Shown: piece by piece, positions 26,046 through 34,821 of the stretch | How the letters are laid out: every line of letters begins with the position of its first letter | Numbering within the stretch: the stretch's first letter is position 1 | Assembly: GCA_910574715.1 (NCBI GenBank) | Contig: CAJTCH010000016.1 | Span: 27,164-91,163, forward strand | Reading direction: 5' to 3' | Source: Lachnospiraceae bacterium | GTDB lineage: Bacteria > Bacillota > Clostridia > Lachnospirales > Lachnospiraceae | DNA length: 64,000 bases | Notes under the pieces: model-generated | Seen by the model: the letters and a program-made list of their open reading frames with translations, nothing else | Databases searched by the model: none | What the model was told of the DNA's origin: nothing | Program-made: the position numbers and the translations under genes

Positions 26046-26729
26046 TCATATCAAAAATACCTGCCCCGGTGCATCCACACGCATGAATCTATCCCTGTAA
26101 GGCCCGGATACCGGGCTTGCCAGCAGCTTACTACAGATATCATACTGGCCCCACATATGCATGGGGAATGCATGCCTTGTCTGCGTGTGCCGCATGAAAT
26201 AATCCAATCCCCAGGCATACTGTTCTTCCTGTCTTGGATCTAACGGGAGAAACGCCGCATCTATCGGCTCCCCCTCCAGCTTCCCTATCTCATGCTGGTA
26301 TTTGCGGCGCATCATCTCATTATACGCCTTGCTCTCCTCTTCCCAGTGCCACCAGTTCAGATCTCCTCCGTGGTAGATCTTCTTATCCCAAAGCTTCACC
26401 AGATAAGCAACTCCCTCATCTGTTGAGCGAAGCGTTTGAATCTCCATCTCATCCAGCTGTATCAGCCGGCGCGGCCCGATATATGTACATTTCCCTTCCG
26501 GTCCCCTGTCTTTGATATCATCCGACAGGATATAATGAATGTCTGGATATTGACCCTCCCATTCAAAAATCCGCTTATTAAAATGATCTCCGTGAGCATG
26601 GCTTGCAAAGACATAGACCTTCACCCGATTAGAAAACGCAGGAAGCGTTCCCTTATAAAAATCAAAGATCATAGCCTTATCCCTTTCTTCAATCACGTAT
26701 CCGCTGTGTTCCAGAAATGTAATCTTCAC
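26046..26729 (-). CDS. MBL-fold metallohydrolase
   Basis: About 227 residues. I start at GTG 26727-26729 (read [14 protein letters not shown]), since AAGGAG lies 10 nt upstream; in-frame ATGs further upstream lack a site. The metal-binding motif SHAHGDHFN is present, with later ligands [12 protein letters not shown] and PMHMWG. It is of the UlaG/YtnP-like group of uncertain substrate. It is next to rnhA (23 bp) and mogA/moaB. Confidence 0.85.
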   Translation of the reverse strand: MKITFLEHSGYVIEERDKAMIFDFYKGTLPAFSNRVKVYVFASHAHGDHFNKRIFEWEGQYPDIHYILSDDIKDRGPEGKCTYIGPRRLIQLDEMEIQTLRSTDEGVAYLVKLWDKKIYHGGDLNWWHWEEESKAYNEMMRRKYQHEIGKLEGEPIDAAFLPLDPRQEEQYAWGLDYFMRHTQTRHAFPMHMWGQYDICSKLLASPVSGPYRDRFMRVDAPGQVFLI

Positions 26730-26811
26730 GCCGCTTTCTCTCCTTATATTCATTATATCACTCTTTATATCTGTATAATCCGAAATGTCTGATTCACATA
26801 CATTAGGGAAT

Positions 26812-27282
26812 CTATCCCTCACCTCGTATAATCTCCACCGCATGTGTAAGCTCCGGCAGCAGATACTTCAAAGTCTCCTTAACCGCCCGGGACTTCCCCG
26901 GAAGATTCACAATCAGAACATCGCCGCGGATCCCTGCAACGCCGCGGTTCAGCATGGCACGCTTTGTCATCTGCATCGTATATGCACGCATAGCTTCCGG
27001 TATGCCCAGGATCGGACGTTCGATCACATCCATGGACGCCTCCGGTACGCAATCCCCAGGCGCACAGCCCGCCCCGCCTGTAGTCAGCACCAGATCGGCA
27101 AGCTGCCCATCCGCAAGTCTTGTCATCACCGTCGACAGGACTTCCCTGTCAACAGGCAGGGCCCGCATGAATACAATCTCGTCTCCGGCCTCTTCTATCA
27201 ATTCCCTGATCGCCTCACCGCTTGCATTCTCTTCATTTCCTCTATATATATCCGTACTCGCCGTAATGATCGCAACTCTCAT
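26812..27282 (-). CDS. MogA/MoaB family molybdenum-cofactor protein
   Basis: 156 residues. I start at the ATG at 27280-27282 (MRVAIITASTDIY), with GGAGGT 5 nt upstream. The molybdopterin-binding motifs are LVLTTGGAGCAPGD and NLPGKSRAVKE. Family members adenylate molybdopterin during cofactor synthesis. No other moa or mod gene is near, so the role as a stand-alone adenylyltransferase is inferred. Confidence 0.88.
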   Translation of the reverse strand: MRVAIITASTDIYRGNEENASGEAIRELIEEAGDEIVFMRALPVDREVLSTVMTRLADGQLADLVLTTGGAGCAPGDCVPEASMDVIERPILGIPEAMRAYTMQMTKRAMLNRGVAGIRGDVLIVNLPGKSRAVKETLKYLLPELTHAVEIIRGEG

Positions 27283-27352
27283 GACGTACCTCCATTTTTC
27301 TAACATCCGCATATTAAACTCATTATACCGTATTCTAAGAATAATGCAAGCA

Positions 27353-27382
27353 AAAGACCAGAGAACTTATGTCCCTGGTCTT
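27353..27382 (-). terminator. Terminator of the esterase operon
   Basis: Stem AAGACCAG/CTGGTCTT with TTTTG on the minus strand, 39 bp after the stop of the 27421 gene. Confidence 0.75.
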
Positions 27383-27420
27383 CTCTTGTATATATAGTTT
27401 TCAGGTACTTACTGACAATC

Positions 27421-27837
27421 CTACAGGCTGAACTCCTCTGCATCATCAAGCTCATCATCGAACTCATCCAATACAAACTCTACAAGCTCCTGAGCCGCAC
27501 TCATATTCTCGCTGTCAGCCTTTACAGAGATCTCTTCCTTCACGATGTTGAGATCTTTGAACTTATCTATTGCATACTGATAAGTCTTGCCAAGCTCATC
27601 TGCATCCGTTGAAGTCGGACAAATATATACAACCTTATTCTCTGCACAGTATGCTTTGAGTTCCTCAAGCTTCTCATAGCTCTCGTTGATCTTACCGCCG
27701 GTCACATAGATCACCGCCGGACGAGGATTCGCTTTTACCGTCTGCTTTCCAATCAGAATTACGGTTACAACCTTTGTATCGCTCTCCGGGTCAACAATGT
27801 AACCCAGACCGTTGTATTCATAAAAGTCTACATTCAT
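27421..27837 (-). CDS. Small pseudo-hydrolase paired with the 27866 esterase (copy B)
   Basis: 138 residues. It looks like a shortened alpha/beta-hydrolase half: strand AVIYVTGGKI (the oxyanion strand), helix, strand KVVYICPT, helix, then strand ISVKADSENMSAA where the partner esterase has its nucleophile elbow VISGSSTGG. The Gly-x-Ser-x-Gly is lost, so it should be inactive. The acidic tail ends DDELDDAEEFSL, and its last eight residues DDAEEFSL are identical to the copy at 29026. It follows its esterase by 28 bp. I infer a structural partner or regulator of the esterase; the family is not one I can name. Confidence 0.75.
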   Translation of the reverse strand: MNVDFYEYNGLGYIVDPESDTKVVTVILIGKQTVKANPRPAVIYVTGGKINESYEKLEELKAYCAENKVVYICPTSTDADELGKTYQYAIDKFKDLNIVKEEISVKADSENMSAAQELVEFVLDEFDDELDDAEEFSL

Positions 27838-27865
27838 AATCTGTACCTCTCCTTTTAGAATCTTC

Positions 27866-28996
27866 TTATTCTCCGAATTTCTTCTTGAATGCTGCCTTGT
27901 AGTCTTCCACTACCCATGGACGGCGCAGATCATACTTGAAGCAGTCCTCGATATTGCTCTCAAAACTGATCGATGCCCTGGTGGAGTATTCATTCGGTTC
28001 GCCGCAGTTCTTAATAACGGCCCAGATACCATTGGAGTGATGTGCTCCGCCGTATACATGGTACTCTACAAATGAATGTGCCTTAAGAAGCTTGGTATAG
28101 AACTCCACATTCTGTAAGATATCCGGATCCATCTCGCTCTGATACATGAAGGTCGGCGGGAATCCGATACAATCCTCTACGGTTGCGTGGTTCGGCAGCG
28201 CCTCAGGACCCACTCTGTTAGAAGCAAAGTTTCTTCCAAGCCAGTTATACAGTCCGTCATGCTGCTCTACAGCGTCCCACATACCCGTATACAAAGAATC
28301 GCCGTCTTTTTCACGATCATCCGTCTGAGCGCTTACCACCACGATCCCTCTCGGGCTGTAGCCATATCTCTTAAGCCGGAATGCCGCTGCAAGTCCGAGA
28401 TGTCCGCCTGTGGAGGAACCGCTGATCACTACCTTATCATTATGGATTCCAAGTTCGTCCGCATTGTTGTACATCCACTTATATGCCGCATGAAGGTCAT
28501 TGATCGCTGCCGGATACTGTGCCTGCCAGGACAGACGGTAGATCGGAACGATACCTACGCATTTGTGCTCTTCGCACATACGCTCGATCGGATATGCATT
28601 CGGATTCAAGCCTGTAAGACCGCCGCCTACAACGTAGAACAGAACACGGTTTTTCCTCTTCTTCAGGTTCTTCGGTTTCACTACCCATACCTCAACCGGA
28701 GTATCTGGCTCTTCCTCACATCCCGGAACCTCGAATTTCTCAACGTCACAGGTATGTTCGGTTGACCACCACTGCTCCATATAGGAAGCCTGCCTTGCAT
28801 TTCCTGCCGCCAGCTTCTCCTCCTGAGGAACAGACGGGCTGTACAGCATTGCAGTTCCCTCATTCAGCTTAGGATCCAGATCCCAGAAATCACGTCCGTC
28901 CGGATGTCCCCACTTAGGATCAGTGATATCGATCATACGGCCATCTTCTACGATAATACCATTCTTATTGCGATCGCCTTCAAATTTTTCCCACAT
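27866..28996 (-). CDS. Alpha/beta-hydrolase esterase, HSL/Aes type (copy B)
   Basis: 376 residues. It has the oxyanion-hole motif VLFYVVGGGLTG (usually HGGG; here VGGG), nucleophile elbow SGSSTGGHLGLAAA with the catalytic Ser, and late acid/His region DPDILQNVEF and GGAHHSNG. It belongs with acetyl-esterase-like hydrolases that act on short acyl esters or small amides. There is no signal peptide, so it is cytoplasmic. It is the third gene of a four-gene operon made by tandem duplication of an esterase plus small-protein pair. The substrate is unknown; the neighbourhood points to acyl or hydroxy-acid compounds. Confidence 0.88.
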   Translation of the reverse strand: MWEKFEGDRNKNGIIVEDGRMIDITDPKWGHPDGRDFWDLDPKLNEGTAMLYSPSVPQEEKLAAGNARQASYMEQWWSTEHTCDVEKFEVPGCEEEPDTPVEVWVVKPKNLKKRKNRVLFYVVGGGLTGLNPNAYPIERMCEEHKCVGIVPIYRLSWQAQYPAAINDLHAAYKWMYNNADELGIHNDKVVISGSSTGGHLGLAAAFRLKRYGYSPRGIVVVSAQTDDREKDGDSLYTGMWDAVEQHDGLYNWLGRNFASNRVGPEALPNHATVEDCIGFPPTFMYQSEMDPDILQNVEFYTKLLKAHSFVEYHVYGGAHHSNGIWAVIKNCGEPNEYSTRASISFESNIEDCFKYDLRRPWVVEDYKAAFKKKFGE

Positions 28997-29025
28997 GATT
29001 GATAATTTCCTCCTTTTTGATATTT

Positions 29026-29442
29026 TTATAAAGAAAATTCCTCAGCGTCATCAATGTCTGCATCGCACTCGTCAACGAGATAATCTACAACTGCCTGAGC
29101 ATCGTCCATCGTATCCGCATCACCCATAACCGCAATCTCGTCACGCTTTACATTGAGTACTTTGTATTTGCTCTGGATGTAATTGAAAGTCTCTGCAACC
29201 TCTTCCGGATCCTTGGAGGACGGACACACAAACACAACCTTATTCTCCTCCGCGTAAGCCTTCAGCTCTTCTAACTTCTCATATCCTTCTACGATCCTGC
29301 CGCCGGTGATATAAAGAATCGTTGAACGAGGATTTGTCTTAACTGTCGTCATAGTCGGCGGTGAAGGGATGAACACCTGCTTTGTGTCGCTCTCCGGATC
29401 AATTATATTTCCAAGTCCTTCGTAATCATAAAATTCAACCAT
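29026..29442 (-). CDS. Small pseudo-hydrolase paired with the 29481 esterase (copy A)
   Basis: 138 residues, the same length as the copy at 27421 and clearly homologous to it along its whole length (shared IDPESDTK, YEKLEELKAY and the C-terminal DDAEEFSL). The strand that should carry the nucleophile reads VMGDADTMDDA, with no Ser elbow. It starts 38 bp after its esterase stop. Retention of both copies at equal length with an identical tail argues for selection rather than decay. Confidence 0.75.
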   Translation of the reverse strand: MVEFYDYEGLGNIIDPESDTKQVFIPSPPTMTTVKTNPRSTILYITGGRIVEGYEKLEELKAYAEENKVVFVCPSSKDPEEVAETFNYIQSKYKVLNVKRDEIAVMGDADTMDDAQAVVDYLVDECDADIDDAEEFSL

Positions 29443-29480
29443 AATAATCTTCCTCCTGATCTTCAGAATCTTCTGAACTC

Positions 29481-30572
29481 TTAGTCTTCTGAATTGAACT
29501 CTTCAACGGTCCATGGACGTCTCAGGTCATATTCAAACATGTCTACCAGTTCCTTCTCGCATACTCTGTTGAACAGCTGTGCATATGCCGCATCCGGATC
29601 ATCCTTGTCCAGTACATTCGCAGATGTACTTAAGGAACAATGCTGGCTGCCGCCCCACGCATGCATCTCGCAGTAAACACCTGCTGCGGACAGCTTGCTG
29701 ATATACTCAGATGTCTGGTCCAAACCATTGTCATTGATCATCGCATGGATGAATGTCGGCGGAAGACCTACACACTCTTCAACCGTAGCACGTCCCGGGA
29801 ATGCTTCAGCCGGTACGTCTACAGAGTTATTAAGCTTCCCAAGGTACTGGCGTGCAGACTGTGCTGCATCGGATCCGCCCCAGAATGCGGAATTAATGCT
29901 GAGTGAACGATACTGCGGCAGCGGACGGTCGTCAATGATCGGAACCCATACCATACATCCGCGAGGTGTAACACCGCGTTTTTTCAGCCTGTGGCAAAGC
30001 GCCAGTGAAAGATGTCCGCCTGAGCTGTTACCATGAAGGATGATCTTGTTCGCACTGATATTCAGCTCTTTTGCATGCTCTGCCAGGAAATTATAAGCTG
30101 CTTCACAGTCATTTACCGGCTCCGGATACTTTGCTCCCATACACAGTGTACGATAATTCAGCGTTGCAACCGGCACTCCGAATTTGTCTGCCCAGTTCTC
30201 GATATCAGCAGTGAAACGGAAGCATGTGGTAAGTCCGCCGCCAGGGATGATCAGGATACATGGGCTGTTTCTCTTATAACGCCATTTCTCCTTCGGAACT
30301 GCAACCAACATCTTAACCGGCGGTGCATCCGGCTCGTCAATACAGCCAGGGGCCTCATATTCCGTTACGCGCGACCAGTCATAGTCCGGCAGATAATCTT
30401 TAAATCCGTCCTCTGCATGCGCTGCGAAATTCTGTCTCTCCTCAAACGAAAGATCATCATTCAACAGAACCTCTGCGTATCCGACAGAATTGCCCATCAG
30501 TGAATAAGCCACTTCAAGTTCCGGGTGTCCCCACTTTGCATCATCACGAATCCTAAATTTCTCAAGTCCCAT
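29481..30572 (-). CDS. Alpha/beta-hydrolase esterase, HSL/Aes type (copy A)
   Basis: 363 residues, first gene of the four-gene operon, with AGGAGGATTATATTT before the ATG. It has oxyanion motif LIIPGGGLTT, nucleophile elbow LHGNSSGGHLSLALC, and the C-terminal His in GGSQHCSL. It shares the same domain order as the 27866 copy and the same opening phrase (DPKWGHPD / DAKWGHPE) and closing phrase (YDLRRPW). The two copies differ enough that substrate range may have split. Confidence 0.88.
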   Translation of the reverse strand: MGLEKFRIRDDAKWGHPELEVAYSLMGNSVGYAEVLLNDDLSFEERQNFAAHAEDGFKDYLPDYDWSRVTEYEAPGCIDEPDAPPVKMLVAVPKEKWRYKRNSPCILIIPGGGLTTCFRFTADIENWADKFGVPVATLNYRTLCMGAKYPEPVNDCEAAYNFLAEHAKELNISANKIILHGNSSGGHLSLALCHRLKKRGVTPRGCMVWVPIIDDRPLPQYRSLSINSAFWGGSDAAQSARQYLGKLNNSVDVPAEAFPGRATVEECVGLPPTFIHAMINDNGLDQTSEYISKLSAAGVYCEMHAWGGSQHCSLSTSANVLDKDDPDAAYAQLFNRVCEKELVDMFEYDLRRPWTVEEFNSED

Positions 30573-30629
30573 AAATATAATCCTCCTTCGACTTTACTGT
30601 TGTGAATATTTTATCTATCAAATCCTCTA

Positions 30630-30672
30630 ATGATTGATTGTAATACATTCACAAATTCTATAAATCAATCAT
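30630..30672. repeat. Inverted repeat upstream of the esterase operon, candidate operator
   Basis: ATGATTGATT at 30630-30639 and its exact complement AATCAATCAT at 30663-30672, spaced 23 bp. It lies about 60-100 bp upstream of the 30572 start. TetR and LysR regulators are both encoded in this island. Confidence 0.45.
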
Positions 30673-30838
30673 GCTCTTTTCTATCAGAAAAGTCAACAGG
30701 AACTCTCCCAAACTCAAACACTTCAAAAAAATTGTAATGAATTTAAACACTTTTCAAATGTGTCATTTGATTAATTTGTACAATTACCGTCAGTCTCTAA
30801 AAATTGTATATTTCTTGAAGATCTCCCCATAATTAAAT

Positions 30839-30893
30839 AAGGAGGTTTTCTATGGAGCCAATTACAAAGTATACAGAGACGGACAACACAGAA
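30839..30893 (+). pseudogene. Orphan ribosome site and first codons of a lost plus-strand gene
   Basis: AAGGAGG at 30839-30845 sits 6 nt before ATG at 30852, the best ribosome site in this part. The ORF reads MEPITKYTETDNTELP and then runs straight into the antisense of the M20 gene, whose stop is at 30894. The antisense stretch has no plausible protein. I read this as the 5' remnant of a gene whose body was lost when the M20/Grd-like block joined here. Confidence 0.4.
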
Positions 30894-32069
30894 CTACCCC
30901 AGCAGCCGCATCACGATCCGCTCGAAAGTCACCGCCCCTCTCCACATCACATCCTCATCCACATCAAACTGCGGATTATGGTGCGGCACATCCGTTCCCT
31001 TCTCCGGATTCGAGGAACTCAAGAAGAAGAACGCCCCCGGCACGATCTGCAGATAATTCGCGAAATCCTCCCCACCCATATTAGGAATCGGGAAATTATC
31101 GATGATGTCCTTCGGCTCGAACAGATCGCTTACAGACTCCGCCGCAAGCTCCGCCATCTCCTCATCATTCACCACCGGCGGAGCTCCCCATATAATCTCG
31201 CACTCACAGCTTCCGCCGAATGCCGCCGCAGTCGCCACCGCCATCCCGCGGATTCTCTGCGCTACATAGTGTCTGACAGATTCATCCAACGCACGGATGG
31301 TACCTTCAAGGACCACCTCATCCGGTATCACATTATACTGCGCCCCTCCTGCAATCTTCCCGATCGTAATGACACTAGCAGAGCTCCCGGATATCTCCCT
31401 CGTCTGGATCGCCTGCAGCGACAGGATCAGATGCGCCGCTATATTGACCGGATCAACCCCCTTCTCCGGTGTGGAGCCATGACAGGATTTCCCCCGGATC
31501 TTCAAGATAAATTTGTCGAAAGACGCCATACAGCACGCCCGCGGGAAGATCAATGTACCGCTTGGGATCTCTTTCCCCAGGATACTGCCGATATGAAGCC
31601 CAAAGACGGCGTCTACACCTTCCAGATAGCCGTTGGCGATCGCGATCTCCGATCCTCTTGAGATCTCTTCCGCCGTCTGAAAGATCAAGCGCACCGTTCC
31701 GCAAAGATTCTTCTTCTGAATATTCAGAAGCCTTGCCGCACCCAGGAGGATCGCCATATGAGCGTCATGACCGCAGGCATGCATACACCCCGGATGTACG
31801 GATGCGAAAGGGAGATCCGTCTCCTCCTCCAGCGGCAGCGCGTCCATATCTGTCCGAAGCGCCACCGTCCGCCCTCTTCTTCCGCCCTTGATCGTCGCCA
31901 GGATACCGCTGTCCTTCTCCGAACATATATAAGGGATCTCCAGACGTTCAAGCTCTTTTACGATATATTCCTTCGTCTTGGGGAGCTCTGTACCAAGCTC
32001 CGGGATCTGATGCAGGTCCCTCCGAAGCTTCACAATATATTTTTGAACACTCTCATACTTTTTTTCCAT
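30894..32069 (-). CDS. M20 family metallo-amidohydrolase (N-acyl-amino-acid / hippurate hydrolase type)
   Basis: 391 residues. It has the M20D motifs: metal-binding MHACGHDAHMAI, general-base region TAEEISRGSE, a dimerisation domain, and the C-terminal ligand MGGEDFANYL. Members cleave N-acyl amino acids, indole-3-acetyl amino acids or hippurate. It is third in the operon after the GrdE-like and GrdB-like genes (136-bp gap), suggesting that it frees the amino or acid compound that the reductase uses, or that it trims an acylated product. There is no signal peptide. The start is the MEKKYESV Met, with GATGAGGAT upstream. Confidence 0.88.
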   Translation of the reverse strand: MEKKYESVQKYIVKLRRDLHQIPELGTELPKTKEYIVKELERLEIPYICSEKDSGILATIKGGRRGRTVALRTDMDALPLEEETDLPFASVHPGCMHACGHDAHMAILLGAARLLNIQKKNLCGTVRLIFQTAEEISRGSEIAIANGYLEGVDAVFGLHIGSILGKEIPSGTLIFPRACCMASFDKFILKIRGKSCHGSTPEKGVDPVNIAAHLILSLQAIQTREISGSSASVITIGKIAGGAQYNVIPDEVVLEGTIRALDESVRHYVAQRIRGMAVATAAAFGGSCECEIIWGAPPVVNDEEMAELAAESVSDLFEPKDIIDNFPIPNMGGEDFANYLQIVPGAFFFLSSSNPEKGTDVPHHNPQFDVDEDVMWRGAVTFERIVMRLLG

Positions 32070-32205
32070 TTTTCATCCTCATCCATCCAATTTCCCGGTA
32101 AACCAAAATCAGACAGTATATCCGCCCTGCAGATTGTATGAGAACTTATTCCCGCAATCTGCCGGACCGGTATACTGCCTATCTTATCAGGATATCCCCC
32201 TTCTA

Positions 32206-33525
32206 TTACTCATGGATCAATGCATGCTGTCCTTCCTCGGGAGCCTCAGTCAGCATCTTAAGCGCCTCTTCTACCAGCCCTTTACGGAACTTCACTTCCT
32301 GTTCTGCCGGAAGAGACGGGTTGCCAAATACATGGAGTACACTGTTGCCGCGAAGGATTCTGTGTGAACCGATACCTTCGGAAATTTTTGTAAGGTTCGT
32401 TACATGAATCACCGGGATTCCGGCCCTCTCGATTTCCTTAACCATCACTGCACCGCAGCGAGAACTGGTACCTCATGTGGAGGTCAGGATCGCCGCATCC
32501 ACCTGGTTATCCAGCAATCCCTGCGCGATTCCTTCACCGAATTTCTTACCCACATCCATAGGCGTCATAACGCCCGCAGTGGTATAATAAGACGTCAGGA
32601 CGTCCCCGATCTTACCCTCTTTCTTAAGTGCAACGGCAGCATCCACAGGGATCAGACGGTTCGGATCCTGCAGGACAAACGCATTGTTATAGCCCTGATG
32701 GCTGACTTCATAATCTGCCGCATCCAGCCTCTCCACGTCTCCAAAGGAGTAATTCTTGAAATACTTGGAGTTGGTGGGAACCATATTGTCCGGATTGCCC
32801 TTGGGTACCAGACCTCCGTCCGTTACGAATGCAAGACGGATCTCGCTAAGCGGTTTCTCAAGGACCGGAAGCGGAATATCCTCGTGGTTCGGCATCATAA
32901 CTTCTGTACGGAAGTTCCTGTGATAGAACTTATTAAGCAGCATATTCAGCCCTCGTGCGGACGCCGGCATAGTATAATCAATATCGATCGCCGGTCCGGA
33001 ACCGTGGAAGCCCTCTTTCTTACCGTCGCCGATAAACTCACCCTCAGCCAGACGCTTCGCGAAAGCTGCGATCTCCTTCATGGCCTTGCGCATCTTGGCG
33101 GCATTATTCTCTGTCTGCAGGATATACGCACGGTCTTTGTAGAGATCTGTTCCGGGATTCTCGGAATAAAGCCCGGTCACTGCCGGGAGTTTTAACTTCT
33201 CCGTCACCGCAGCCGCAGCCGCCCCGCAGCCAAGCCCGTAACGCCCCGCATTGAATCCGGGACCCGCGATAAATAGCTGGCCGTTATATTTCTTCACGAT
33301 CTCAAGGAATTCATTACATACTTTCTCTGTATTTTCGGCAATATAATTGTCGCCGCATATGATCGTTGCCGCGATCTCATAATCATCGCCAAGCAGGCCC
33401 CTAAGCAGCAAACCAGGCCCAACCGGCTCTTCCTTCACACTAATACCAACACTGGCCGTATCTTCTCCGCCCATTCCAGCATAGAACTGATTGATATAAT
33501 GTATGACTCTAATCTTCTCTGCCAT
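32206..33525 (-). CDS. GrdB/GrdF/GrdH-like reductase subunit with selenocysteine
   Basis: 439 residues with the UGA at 32473-32475 read as Sec351. The sequence around it is LTST-U-GTSSRCGA, the signature of component B selenoproteins of glycine, sarcosine and betaine reductase. The frame continues 88 codons to TAA. Other family blocks are present: IHYINQFYAG at the start, AGPGFNAGRYG, and TDGGLVPKGNPDN. The 7-bp stem with loop GGT begins its loop 18 nt after the UGA. In known enzymes this subunit attacks a C-N bond and passes a carboxymethyl group to GrdA. Here the partner GrdE-like gene is 12 bp upstream but no grdA, grdC or grdD is in the window, so the substrate is not predictable. No specific gene symbol is justified. 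Confidence 0.88.
32445..32461 (-). promoter_or_regulatory. SECIS-like hairpin for the UGA of the GrdB-like gene
   Basis: A 7-bp stem (TCGCTGC with GCAGTGA, one G-U pair) and loop GGT. The loop begins 18 nt after the UGA at 32473-32475. Confidence 0.6.
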
Positions 33526-33537
33526 GTCTCTTCCTCC

Positions 33538-34821
33538 TTATTTGCCTGTATTCTCCACAGCATTCGGCAGATCACCGTCTGTTGTCACATAACAGTCACC
33601 AAGCTGTGACCAGATTCCCTGATAAGCGAAGTTCGTCGTGTGGGTAAAAGGACCCTGTACATCATATCCCATAAGGCTTGGTACATTGGTCCCTTCTCCG
33701 ATCACGCGGTCTACCTTCGGGTGCTCTAAGTCATAGTTTCTTCCGCTGTTGATAACCGCATCAATCTTCGGGTCAGAGATTACCAGCATGTCACCCGGCT
33801 TATCATTCGATACCGCTGACAGATTCATCACACAAGGCATGCCCATCTTCTCCGCCCAGTTAAATGCCAATGCCTGGTCAAGCTGACAGTGGCCCATACC
33901 GGATTTGTTAACGATGACACAGTCTGCCTTCAAGGTCTCCTTAAGAAGTGTAGCCGCGATCATACCCATTGTATCCTTACCGTCAATCTTCATTACATTA
34001 TTCGTTATCACCATACCCACGAACTCAATATCCTTACCGTGGCGTTTCAGCAGCTCTTTCAGATACACTTCATTCTGCAGATAATAATTCGGCTCCCAGT
34101 AACGCCATACCATAGCGCCGTCCAGGATCTCTGTAGGCTGCACTACCATCGGCAGGAAATTCAGCGCGCTCTGCCCATAGAAATGGAAGTTCCAGGTATC
34201 ATGGGATGCCATATGTACAACCAGATATCCTACCTTCGGAAGCGGTTTGCCGTCCGGTCCCGGACCTACCGGACCCATCTCGAACTCTTCCGTCTCATCC
34301 GGCGTCATCTCGATCGCAAGCTTCGCCAGGAATACGTTGATGGTCAGGGACGCATGCTTTAAAGCCTCCGCATAGCTTGCATCACTGACGCCTTCCGCCG
34401 GCGCCGCATCAAGAATAATGTGATAATGTTTGGAGAAATGTGTATATTTCGCACATGGACCTCCCATGTCCATATAATATTTGATATTGCATTTTGCATA
34501 ATAAATGTCAGAGACAACGACTCCCTTAAGAGCAACCGTGCGCCCCTCCCCCATCGGAGCAAGCTTTCCCCAGATTCCCGGATAGGATGTCTCAGGCGCA
34601 TCTGCCTTACAACGCGGCTGCATAATGTCATGAATCCCTAAGATACGGCAGCTCTCACCCGGAACGGCAAGCTTAATGTCGAGACTTCCGAACATCTCGC
34701 TCTTGGCCATATCCGTCAATTCCTCCTTATTCACCGTCAGCACTCCGTCTGTCAAATTGGTAGTCTCGCCAAATTGTACTTTATTCACGCGGACATAATC
34801 AATTTGTAACCTCTTACTCAT
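33538..34821 (-). CDS. GrdE/GrdG/GrdI-like subunit lacking the usual pyruvoyl-forming Cys region
   Basis: 427 residues, the length of GrdE proproteins, and of the Gly_reductase family that also holds PrdA. It has the expected overall order: N-terminal LQIDYVRVNKVQFGE, VVVSDIYYAKCNIKYYMDMGG, the HGKDIEFVGMVITNN block and a C-terminal Asn/Gly-rich end. In classical GrdE the chain is cut near its middle (about residue 242) at a Cys that becomes a pyruvoyl group. Here there is no Cys at all between C123 and C301, and the aligned stretch reads MVWRYWEPNYYLQNEV. Self-cleavage by that route should therefore be impossible. It forms an operon with the Sec-containing GrdB-like gene. A different catalytic group or no carbonyl is implied. 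Confidence 0.85.
   Translation of the reverse strand: MSKRLQIDYVRVNKVQFGETTNLTDGVLTVNKEELTDMAKSEMFGSLDIKLAVPGESCRILGIHDIMQPRCKADAPETSYPGIWGKLAPMGEGRTVALKGVVVSDIYYAKCNIKYYMDMGGPCAKYTHFSKHYHIILDAAPAEGVSDASYAEALKHASLTINVFLAKLAIEMTPDETEEFEMGPVGPGPDGKPLPKVGYLVVHMASHDTWNFHFYGQSALNFLPMVVQPTEILDGAMVWRYWEPNYYLQNEVYLKELLKRHGKDIEFVGMVITNNVMKIDGKDTMGMIAATLLKETLKADCVIVNKSGMGHCQLDQALAFNWAEKMGMPCVMNLSAVSNDKPGDMLVISDPKIDAVINSGRNYDLEHPKVDRVIGEGTNVPSLMGYDVQGPFTHTTNFAYQGIWSQLGDCYVTTDGDLPNAVENTGK

Larger units (their letters stand above)
30573..30893. other. AT-rich intergenic region with esterase promoter, inverted repeat and an orphan gene start
   Basis: It contains the promoter area of the minus-strand esterase operon, a 10-bp inverted repeat at 30630-30672, and on the plus strand a perfect ribosome site and ATG that lead nowhere (see the entry at 30839). 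Otherwise I see no gene or RNA. Confidence 0.6.

Noticed and set aside
27421..29442. The 138-residue proteins as GrdA-like carriers for the reductase
   Set aside because: They lack the Cys-x-x-Sec region and the GrdA start, and fit a shortened alpha/beta-hydrolase better.
30852..31661. A 269-residue plus-strand ORF with a very good ribosome site
   Set aside because: All but the first 15 codons are antisense to the M20 amidohydrolase gene; composition is His/Arg/Pro-rich and unlike a protein. Kept only as a remnant start.
32206..33525. Calling this gene grdB, grdF or grdH with a set substrate
   Set aside because: The three are hard to separate by sequence alone and the partner GrdE-like protein is atypical, so a substrate name would be a guess.
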